A DNA stretch of 64,000 bases. It comes from Chloroflexota bacterium (GTDB lineage: Bacteria > Chloroflexota > Limnocylindria > P2-11E). A program made the position numbers and the translations under genes. Positions 24,779 to 32,332 of this stretch are shown piece after piece. Below the pieces are notes generated by a model. The model saw only the letters and a program-made list of their open reading frames with translations. It ran no database searches and had not been told where the DNA came from. The first letter of the stretch is position 1, and each line of letters opens with the position of its first letter. The stretch covers positions 22,473-86,472 of the forward strand of contig JACQAT010000009.1 in assembly GCA_016194865.1 (NCBI GenBank), in the 5' to 3' direction.

Positions 24779-25921
24779 TCATCTCCAATACAGGCGTTCG
24801 ACGCTGGCGAGGGCCTGCTCGTCGGTCCCGGCGCCGGTCAGGTGCCAGATAGCACCCTCGCCCGCGATGAGCCTTCCCTGGAAGCGCGCGAGGGACGCCG
24901 GCGCGATCTCGGTCCACGTCGAGGTCGCCGGATCCCAGAGCTCGGAACGCGGCGTCGGCGTGAAGTCGCGCGGCCCGGGGATCACCGGCAGGCCGCCGGT
25001 GACGATGACGCGGCCGTCCGGCAGGGTCGCCGCCGACGGCAGCATCCGCGGCTCGGCGAGGCTGCCGCTGTACACGAAGGTGCCGGTGCGGCGGTCGTAG
25101 CGCTCGGTCATACCCGAAGCGGAGCGCTGGCCCCCGATAAGCAGCACGTCGCCGTCGGGCAGCTGCACGGTGGCATGCAGCACGCGATCGGCGAGCGTCG
25201 CGGGGCCCTCGTCCCAGCGATCACGCGCGGGGTCGTAATAGAGAGAGAGCTTCGCGGGGAGCGAGTTCTTGCCCTCGAGCCCGCCGGCGAGCAGGACGCG
25301 GCCATCGGGCAGCGTGACCAGGGAGAAATCGCCGCGCACCTGCGGGAGCGACATCGCCGAGGTCCAGCGATCGGTTCGCGGGTCGTAGATCTCCGCTGAC
25401 GAGATGAGCCGCGGCCCGTCGTAGCCGCCCGCGACGAGGATGCGGCCGTCGGGCAATGCGGCGGCGCCGTGGCCGGTCCGCGCGCGCGCCATCGGGCGCG
25501 CGACCTGCCACGTGCGCGTGAACGGATTGAAGACGTCGACGCGATCGAGCACGGACCAATGATCCCCGCGCCACTCGCTGCCGCCGGCGATGACGACGCG
25601 CTCGCCCCAGCCGGTCGTCGCGCTCATGTTCACGCGGCCGGGGAGCCGGTCCGCGAGGAGCCTGCTCTTTTCCGTGACGGGATCGAAGAGCTCGCTCGTC
25701 TCATTGACGACGTTCGGTGTGTCGCGGTCGAGGCCGCCGACGATCAGGAACTCGCCGGTCGCGAGCGGCACGACGGTCGCGTAGGCGCGCGGCACGCTCA
25801 GCTCGCCGGAGGACGCCCACTCGGCGACGAGCGGAGCGCCATCGCCACGCGCGCTGAAGACCGCGCCGCCAAGAAGGAGCAGTGTGAATGGGATGGGCAG
25901 CAGGGCCGAGGGACGAGGCAT
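24779..25921 (-). CDS. Secreted kelch-repeat beta-propeller protein
   Basis: 380 aa with an N-terminal hydrophobic signal (MPRPSALLPIPFTLLLLGG). About six kelch repeats follow at ~50-residue spacing, each with a G-x-(I/V)-x-(I/V)-x-G-G strand and a later Y-x6-W: FLIVGGL, RVVIAGGS, RILVAGGYD...YDPRTDRW, RVLLAGGLE...YDPARDRW, DVLLIGGQ and RVIVTGGL...WDPATSTW. Kelch propellers bind proteins or carbohydrate; galactose-oxidase-like catalytic residues are not recognisable. The ATG at 25921 shares a base with the stop of the amidase gene (TGATG), so it is co-transcribed with the wall amidase. Confidence 0.87.
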   Translation of the reverse strand: MPRPSALLPIPFTLLLLGGAVFSARGDGAPLVAEWASSGELSVPRAYATVVPLATGEFLIVGGLDRDTPNVVNETSELFDPVTEKSRLLADRLPGRVNMSATTGWGERVVIAGGSEWRGDHWSVLDRVDVFNPFTRTWQVARPMARARTGHGAAALPDGRILVAGGYDGPRLISSAEIYDPRTDRWTSAMSLPQVRGDFSLVTLPDGRVLLAGGLEGKNSLPAKLSLYYDPARDRWDEGPATLADRVLHATVQLPDGDVLLIGGQRSASGMTERYDRRTGTFVYSGSLAEPRMLPSAATLPDGRVIVTGGLPVIPGPRDFTPTPRSELWDPATSTWTEIAPASLARFQGRLIAGEGAIWHLTGAGTDEQALASVERLYWR

Positions 25922-28900
25922 CACTGGCTTGTCAGGATAGCCACGCCGATCGGGACGTCCTTCCCCGAGAACCAGCTGACACCCTCCTGCACGAGATCGA
26001 AGCGCACCGTGTAGACGCCGCTCAGCGGCGCGCGCACGAGCGCGTTCAGTGCCACGCTCTGACCCGGAGCGACGATGCCCGGAAGCGCGCTGCGCAGCCC
26101 GTCCCACGCCACCACCGTGCCGTCGGCGGCGATCAGGTGGTACGAGAGGTTGAACAGGCCGCCCTGCCACTGCAGCGATCCGGTGTTCGTCACGGTCACG
26201 GGGATCTGAAGGACGGTCCCGCTCGGGCCCGCCGCCGACGCGGGGACCTCGTAGAGCGCGCCGTACTGCGGCACCGCCACGTCGATGGCGACGGCGGGGA
26301 GCTGCATCCCTTGATCCGAGAACCACGACACGCCCTCGCGCACGATGTCCCAGCGCAGCGTCCAGGCACCCGGCGCGGGCGGCCCGGCGACCGATGCGGT
26401 GAGCTGGCGGACCTCCCCGATGCGCAGTCCGCCGAGCGAGGTCCGCTTACCGTCCCATACGGCGGCGCGGCCCGACGCGTCGTACCAGTGGTACGAGAGG
26501 TTCACGGTGCCATCGAAGTCGAAGTTCGAAAGGTTCTGCACGCGCATCGTGACCGCGCTCGTCATTCGCGTCGGGAGCGTCGACGGCGTGCGGCTCGCGT
26601 CGATCGAGCCGCCGTAGAACGGCGCGACGAACGGCGAGACCTTCACGAGCTGATCGAAGGTCGCGACGCCCTTGCCGCTGAACCACAAGACCCCCTCTTC
26701 GACGAGGTCCCAGCGCAGCAGGTAGTTGCCGGGGTACTGCGGGAAGCGCACCTGCGCCTGCAGCGTGGCCGTGCCGCCGACGCCGACGTCGGCCGGCAGC
26801 TTCGTGCGCAGCCCGTCCCACACCGCCGTGCGGTTCTCGCTGAGCGACCACCAGTGGTAGCTCAGCGTGACGGGGTTGGCGCCGCCGCTCGGCCACGCGA
26901 AGTTGCCGCTGTTGCCGATCTGGATCGGGACGGCGCTCTGCGCGCCGCTCATCGCGAGCGTCGTCGCCTGCGGGACATAGCTCGCGCCGTAGCTCTTGAT
27001 GAGCGGACCGTTCACGGTGACCGGGAAGCTCGGCGTCAGGACGCCCTTCGTCGAGAACCAGGCCACGCCCTCTTGCACGAGATCGAACGTGAGACGGAAC
27101 GTGCCGCCGTTCGGCGGGGCCTGCACCTGCGCGGTCAGCGCGACGGACGCACCGGGGGCCAGATCCGCAGGCAGCTTCGTGCGCGGGCTGTCGTAGACGA
27201 CGGCCTTCCCCGCCGCGTCGTACCAGTGATAGCCGAGCGAGATCGGCGTGCCGCTCGTCGTGGGGAGGACACCGCGCCCCGTGTTCGTGACGGTCACCGG
27301 GACGTTCAGCGTCGCGTTCGCTGCGACCGGCGCCTGCGGCATCGTCACCGCGTACGTCGCGGAGTAGTTGACGAGGACGGCGATCGAGGTGTCGTCGACC
27401 GCGATGCCGCGGTCGCCGAAGCGGAACTCGTTCGTCTTCTCGAGGTCGAGCGTCAGCGTGTAGTTCGTCGGATAGAGCGGCGCGACGACCGGGATGTTCA
27501 CGGTGATCGTCTGTCCTGGCTGGACATCGAACGGCAGGGGCAGCTTCGTGAGGCCGGGGAACCTATTCCCGGTCGAGGTGCTCGTCCACGTGTAGCTGAA
27601 CTGGACCGGGTTGACCCCGCCGGCGTTCCACGTCCGGCCGCCGTCGTTGGCGACGATCACCTTGATCAGCTTCACCTCGCCGGCGACGAACGAGTTCGGG
27701 ATGTTGTCGTCCTGCCAGTCGGCGCTCCAGTCCGTCGACCGCAGCCAGCTCTCGCGATACGGCGTGCCGTACAGCTGGTTCCACCACACGCCGGCGGTCT
27801 GGAGATCCCAGCGCACGACGTAGCTGCCCTGCGCGGGAGCGCTGAAGGGGATCGTGACGACCGTCGTCGCGCCCGGCGCGAGCGGCGCCTGCAGCACCGC
27901 CGCCGTCCCCTGCGGCGTCACGACGACGCCGTCGCGCAGCATGCGGTACGAGACCGCGGTCGACGCCGGGATCGGAGTGGTGCCGCGGTTCGTGATCGAC
28001 ACGGGGACGCTGCTGGTCGCGCCGGGATACGTGCCGTGCGCGAGACCCGGCTCGATGCGCACCAGGTTCGTGTAGCCCTGGATCACCGCGTTCTGCGCGA
28101 GCGCGCGCAGGCCGGGGAGCATGTTGTAGATGCCGGCGCCGGGGCAGCCTGTCTGCCCGCCGCTCTGACCGACCACGTAGTTGGAGTCCCGGTGCCCCTG
28201 GAGGTTCGGCGGGTTGCTCGCCACATCGACCCAGGTGCCATCGGTCCGCTGCTCCTGGTGCGTGAACGGGTCGTTGCCGAACGGCTGCACGCCGTACTGC
28301 GCGAACTTCAGCGCGATGATGTTCGCGATCGCGCCCTGCAGCTGACCCGTCGGCTGCGCGACGCTGTAGTCGCCGATCGCGGCGACGCCGAACGCGCCGT
28401 TGTTCCAGCCATACGCGTGGCCGCCGGTGGTGTGGTCGCCGCCCTGCCGGCCGGTCCAGATGTTGCCGAACTTGTCGACGAGGTAGTTGTAGCCGATGTC
28501 GCCCCAGCCACGGGTGACCGCGTGGTAGTAGTAGATGCCGCGGATCGTCGACGCGACGTTGCTCCCGCCGTCGTCGGTCACGGTGTGGTGGACGATCGCC
28601 TTGGTGTGCGGCTTCTGATACTGCGGGGTCCACTTCATCAGCGATTCGTCCGCGCCCCAGTCCTGGCGCGTGAGGATCTTCGGCGCCCCGGCCGCGGCCA
28701 GCGAATACGGCGCCGTCATGTCGGCGAGCGCGCCGCGCACGTCGTTCAGGAGGCGCGCGACCGGGCCCGCGTTGAGGTCGTCGACGTCCATGAAGGTGAG
28801 CCCGACGCGCACGAGCGCGCTCGGATCCCCCGCGGTGAGCCACACGCGGTACTGCGCGTAGCGCGCGGCCTCCACCGCGAGCGGCGGCGCGTACCACTCG

Positions 28901-29313
28901 TTGCGATCGAGCGCGGCCATGTCCTCGTCTGGCCTGCGCTGGACCCAGTCGCTCCATTGACGCGCGTCGGCCGAGGTGCGGAGCTCGAAGAAGATCGTGT
29001 CCTGCGTGTCGCGCTCCGCGATCCAGTGCAGACCGACGCGGTCGAAGAGCTGCCCGCTGTCCACGACATCGGAGGTGACCACGAGCGTCGGCGCCTCGGT
29101 GCTGCCGGTGTCGGCGGAGCCCAGGATCGTCACCGGCCGGGCGAGCTGGCCGCCGTTGCTCGCGGGCGCGAGCTGGGTGACCTCATTCGCGACGACGACG
29201 CCGGAGGCGCGAGTCGCGGCGAAGCTCGGATGCTCCGACTGGGGGACACCCATGAAGAGGATGAGGCCGCACAGCAGTGCGAGCCGCTTCGGACCGAGCA
29301 GACGTCGGCGCAC
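25921..29313 (-). CDS. Secreted PGRP-type N-acetylmuramoyl-L-alanine amidase with six wall-protein modules
   Basis: About 1130 aa. A signal/anchor helix (LALLCGLILFMGV) is followed by a beta domain (~90-190) and a PGRP/amidase_2 domain (~212-405): RQDWGADESLMKW entrance motif, zinc ligands in IVHHTVT, QGHRDSN and GCPGAG, and WGDIGYNYLVD carrying the catalytic tyrosine. It cleaves the lactyl-amide bond of peptidoglycan. The rest is six copies of a ~115-aa module (NTG..., LSYHWYD, VWDGLRTKLP, APG, LRWDLVQEGVSWFS), the first two degenerate. The same module occurs in the next two genes. GTG at 29313 is preferred because AAGGAAGAGGGAA sits just upstream; the frame is open to 29337. Confidence 0.9.
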   Translation of the reverse strand: MRRRLLGPKRLALLCGLILFMGVPQSEHPSFAATRASGVVVANEVTQLAPASNGGQLARPVTILGSADTGSTEAPTLVVTSDVVDSGQLFDRVGLHWIAERDTQDTIFFELRTSADARQWSDWVQRRPDEDMAALDRNEWYAPPLAVEAARYAQYRVWLTAGDPSALVRVGLTFMDVDDLNAGPVARLLNDVRGALADMTAPYSLAAAGAPKILTRQDWGADESLMKWTPQYQKPHTKAIVHHTVTDDGGSNVASTIRGIYYYHAVTRGWGDIGYNYLVDKFGNIWTGRQGGDHTTGGHAYGWNNGAFGVAAIGDYSVAQPTGQLQGAIANIIALKFAQYGVQPFGNDPFTHQEQRTDGTWVDVASNPPNLQGHRDSNYVVGQSGGQTGCPGAGIYNMLPGLRALAQNAVIQGYTNLVRIEPGLAHGTYPGATSSVPVSITNRGTTPIPASTAVSYRMLRDGVVVTPQGTAAVLQAPLAPGATTVVTIPFSAPAQGSYVVRWDLQTAGVWWNQLYGTPYRESWLRSTDWSADWQDDNIPNSFVAGEVKLIKVIVANDGGRTWNAGGVNPVQFSYTWTSTSTGNRFPGLTKLPLPFDVQPGQTITVNIPVVAPLYPTNYTLTLDLEKTNEFRFGDRGIAVDDTSIAVLVNYSATYAVTMPQAPVAANATLNVPVTVTNTGRGVLPTTSGTPISLGYHWYDAAGKAVVYDSPRTKLPADLAPGASVALTAQVQAPPNGGTFRLTFDLVQEGVAWFSTKGVLTPSFPVTVNGPLIKSYGASYVPQATTLAMSGAQSAVPIQIGNSGNFAWPSGGANPVTLSYHWWSLSENRTAVWDGLRTKLPADVGVGGTATLQAQVRFPQYPGNYLLRWDLVEEGVLWFSGKGVATFDQLVKVSPFVAPFYGGSIDASRTPSTLPTRMTSAVTMRVQNLSNFDFDGTVNLSYHWYDASGRAAVWDGKRTSLGGLRIGEVRQLTASVAGPPAPGAWTLRWDIVREGVSWFSDQGMQLPAVAIDVAVPQYGALYEVPASAAGPSGTVLQIPVTVTNTGSLQWQGGLFNLSYHLIAADGTVVAWDGLRSALPGIVAPGQSVALNALVRAPLSGVYTVRFDLVQEGVSWFSGKDVPIGVAILTSQ

Positions 29314-29538
29314 GGTTCCCTCTTCCTTCCCCGCCACCGTCCCCGACGCTCTGTCGATTCTGGGGCCATGCCGATGCGGCGTCTATGTCTAATGAGGAGC
29401 GAAGCGCGCTGTTACGTAGATAGGGAGGAGCGAGCGAGGGAGGGCTTAGCCCGGCCGAGGGAGTCCACCAGCCCTGAGCCGCGCCGCGGCCTTCGATGCG
29501 AAGCGAGAAGGACGCTGCGCATTGAAAGGACGCTGCGC
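29314..29538. other. 225-bp intergenic region with palindromic debris and a direct repeat
   Basis: No gene is seen. It contains an AGGGCT...AGCCCT inverted repeat (about 29450-29485), GGGCTAAGCCC, a TTACGTAG...GGAGGAGC stretch loosely like the dispersed element at 37121/59192, and the 13-bp direct repeat listed separately. On the minus strand the amidase Shine-Dalgarno lies at its left end. No convincing promoter pair is visible. Confidence 0.5.
29508..29538. repeat. 13-bp direct repeat after the SpoIID gene
   Basis: AAGGACGCTGCGC occurs at 29508-29520 and again at 29526-29538, an 18-bp period, the second copy touching the stop codon of the SpoIID/LytB gene. It may be a duplication left by slippage or by a transposed element; no function is evident. 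Confidence 0.85.
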
Positions 29539-32262
29539 TTAGAAAGCGCTGAGCCTCACCATCGTCGACTTGAGGCCGAGGTAGCCGCGGAGGAATCCGT
29601 CCGCGGGGACCTCGACCGAGGCGTTGGTCCCGGTGAAGCGGATCGAGATCACGTGACCGACACCCGCGGGCACCTGGTTGGAGAGGTCCACGGAGGTCAG
29701 CGTCCCGATGTCCACCCCGCGATAGCCGGCGATCGCGTTGCGGATCTCGGGGCTCGTGTAGGTCGCGGTCCAGCTCGCTTGCCTGTTCGGTCCGGGCACG
29801 CTCACCAGAAGGTCCGCCGGATCGGCGACCGCCGAGAGATAGGACGGGCTGCTCGCGCAGGTCGTGCCCGTCGCGTTCCAGCAGCCGTACGCGAGCGTGT
29901 AGCCGCCCGACGAGCTCGCGAAGTAGGCGCGCACCGGCTGGTTGTTGAAGGCGATGACGAGACCGGCGGTCGTGGTCACCGCGAGGTTGGTGATGTCGCT
30001 CTCGACGGGCCGGCCGTTGTTGAGCTGCACGCCGCCGTAGCACTGGTCCGACTGATCGTCGGTGACGTCGTAGTCGGCGGCGGTACCGCGATACGAGGTG
30101 AACGCGTAGCTGCGCGCCGCGAGCGCCTGCGCGCGGTAGGCCTGGATGTGCCAGCCACCCGGCATCTCGAGCGGCACCACGCCGCGCACGTAGTCGTCGT
30201 AGTTGAGGAAGTTGATCGTCCGCAGCGCGCCGCCCGAGTTGGTGAAGCGGAAATTGCCGCGGTAGACGCCCTTCTCCTTGATGGTCGTCGCCACGGCCGG
30301 GTCGACGGGCACGGTCACCACCGGACCGGGACCCTCGTAGACCGTGGTCGGCGGATTCGTCGCCTGGTTGTACACACGCACGATGCCCGCGGTCGCGAAG
30401 AACTGGAACGTCACGGTCGCCGACGCGTTGGCGATCACCTTGTTGCCCTGGCCCTCGTCGAGGATGTTGTATCCACCATTGGAGACGACGTTCGCGAGGC
30501 TCCCGTTGAAGAACTGCGTGCCGCTGCAGTTGAAGCGACCCGCCGACGACGGCGCGGACAGCAGCACGCGGATACCGTTGCCGGGCGGCGAGAGCCGGCT
30601 CACGGTCGAGCCGCTGTAGTACTTCGCGACGATCTGCTCGCCGCTGAGCGGCGGGCCGCTGGCGCCCGTGGCCCAGCCCTGCGCGCCCCACTGGCTCATG
30701 CCGACGCCGTGTCCGAAGCCCTTGCCGTAAAAGGTCACACCGGGCTGCACGCTGACGGGCTCCGTCTTGCGCGGGATGTTGAGCTGGCTGAACCAGGCGA
30801 CGCCCTCCTGCACGAGATCCCACGACACGGCGTAATCGCCGACGGTCGAGGGCAGCGTCACGTTGATGGGCACGGTCACGGTCTCGCCGGCCGCGATGTC
30901 GCGCGGCAGCACGCCGCGCCTGCCTTCCCAGGTCACGATCGTGCCCCCGGCACCGAGGATGTGGTACGAGAGCGCGATCGGAGTGGGGCCGCCCGCCACC
31001 AGCGTGCGCGGGCCGAAGTTCATCACGTCGACCGACAGCTGCAGCGTCGCGCCGATGGTCGCGAGCGCGGGCGTGGTCGTCGCGCCGTAGCCGGCCGAGA
31101 AGCCGCTGGTCACGGTGAGCGCGCTCGCCGCGGCGGGCACGCCGTAGCCGCTGAACCAGCTGACGCCCTCGCGCACCGCTTCGACGTTGAGGCTGTAGCC
31201 GCCGATCGTCGCGGGCGCGGTGAACGTCAGCGCCAGGGCCCGCGATTGACCGGGTGCGAGATCCGACCCGAGCGGCGTGCGTGTCCCATCCCACAGCACC
31301 GTCCGTCCGGCGCTGTCGAACAGGTGGTAGCCGATATTCACGCGATCGCCGCCGCTCGCGCTCCACGGGACGTTGCCGGTGTTCGTCACGGTGATCGCGA
31401 GCTGCTTCGTCTCGCCGATCACCGCGCTGCTGGTCGCGGGCACGTCGTAGCGGCCGGACCAGCGCGCGGCCTCGACCGTCGTCCGTAGACGCACGGGTGC
31501 GCCGCCGAGGAACTCGAACCAGTTCACGCCCTCGCGCACGAGATCGAACGTGAGCGTGACGCCGCCCTCCACGGGCTGCGGGGGCGCGGTCACGCGCGCG
31601 GTGATGACCGTGGTCGCGCCCGGCACGACGTCGGCGGCGAGCGGCGTGCGCACGCCGTCCCACACCATCGTGTTGCCCTGCGCGTCGTGCCAGTGATAGC
31701 TGAGCGAGACCGGGTTCGGCGCGGCCGCGTTCCACGGCGCGAGCCCCATGTTCGTGGCCGGCACGTCGATCGAATAGCTGCCGCCGGCGACGAACGTGAA
31801 GATCGGCACGGACCCGAAGCGCACCGCGTACGCGGTCTGTGCCTGCACCGGATACGGCTGGCTCGCCTGAGGGAACCACGCGACGCCTTCCTTCACGAGA
31901 TGGAAGCGCAGGCGGTAGCCGCCGCCCTTGTCCGGCGCGACCACGCTCGCGTTGATGAGCCGCGTCTCGCCGGGCGCCATCGGCGGGCCGAGCGGCGTGC
32001 GCCTGCCCTCCCACACGAGGATCCCGCCCTGGGCGTTCTCCCAGTGATAGGAGAGGTTGACCACGTTCGGGCCCGCCGAGAGCCAGGCCTCGTCGCCGAT
32101 GTTCGTGATCGTGACCGGGATGCTCGTGGTGCTTCCGGCGCCGATCGTCGCGGGGACGGTCGCCTGGTAGGTCGCGGCCAGCGTGGCGTCGGGGCGTGCC
32201 AATGCCGGCGCCGCGGCGCCCAGCATCAAGAGGACAGCGAGCGCCAGGGTCAGCGAGCGCAC
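29539..32262 (-). CDS. Secreted SpoIID/LytB-domain protein with four wall-protein modules
   Basis: About 907 aa. Signal peptide MRSLTLALAVLLMLGAAAPALA; then four ~115-aa modules of the same family as the amidase (LSYHWENAQG, LVWEGRRTPLG, LVKEGVAWFP and so on), and from about residue 440 a SpoIID/LytB domain: GKGFGHGVGMSQWGAQGWA, YYSG, NYDDYVRGVVPLEMPGGWHIQAYRAQALAARSYAF and SSSGGYTLAYGCWNATG. SpoIID-like enzymes are lytic transglycosylases acting on denuded glycan, and LytB is an amidase enhancer, so pairing with the adjacent amidase is meaningful. GTG at 32262 with GGAAGGGG 7 nt upstream is the best start; a TTG at 32322 also exists. Confidence 0.9.
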   Translation of the reverse strand: MRSLTLALAVLLMLGAAAPALARPDATLAATYQATVPATIGAGSTTSIPVTITNIGDEAWLSAGPNVVNLSYHWENAQGGILVWEGRRTPLGPPMAPGETRLINASVVAPDKGGGYRLRFHLVKEGVAWFPQASQPYPVQAQTAYAVRFGSVPIFTFVAGGSYSIDVPATNMGLAPWNAAAPNPVSLSYHWHDAQGNTMVWDGVRTPLAADVVPGATTVITARVTAPPQPVEGGVTLTFDLVREGVNWFEFLGGAPVRLRTTVEAARWSGRYDVPATSSAVIGETKQLAITVTNTGNVPWSASGGDRVNIGYHLFDSAGRTVLWDGTRTPLGSDLAPGQSRALALTFTAPATIGGYSLNVEAVREGVSWFSGYGVPAAASALTVTSGFSAGYGATTTPALATIGATLQLSVDVMNFGPRTLVAGGPTPIALSYHILGAGGTIVTWEGRRGVLPRDIAAGETVTVPINVTLPSTVGDYAVSWDLVQEGVAWFSQLNIPRKTEPVSVQPGVTFYGKGFGHGVGMSQWGAQGWATGASGPPLSGEQIVAKYYSGSTVSRLSPPGNGIRVLLSAPSSAGRFNCSGTQFFNGSLANVVSNGGYNILDEGQGNKVIANASATVTFQFFATAGIVRVYNQATNPPTTVYEGPGPVVTVPVDPAVATTIKEKGVYRGNFRFTNSGGALRTINFLNYDDYVRGVVPLEMPGGWHIQAYRAQALAARSYAFTSYRGTAADYDVTDDQSDQCYGGVQLNNGRPVESDITNLAVTTTAGLVIAFNNQPVRAYFASSSGGYTLAYGCWNATGTTCASSPSYLSAVADPADLLVSVPGPNRQASWTATYTSPEIRNAIAGYRGVDIGTLTSVDLSNQVPAGVGHVISIRFTGTNASVEVPADGFLRGYLGLKSTMVRLSAF

Positions 32263-32332
32263 GAGCAAGCCCCTTCCCGATTCCTTAGACCATCGCCGAA
32301 CAGATGTCGCCGTTCCATTCAAGGAACGCCGG

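Noticed and set aside
25888..31488. Very long plus-strand open frame (about 1866 codons)
   Set aside because: It lies opposite clear amidase and SpoIID genes, has Arg/Asp/Ala-biased shadow composition and no recognisable motif; long antisense frames are expected at this GC content.
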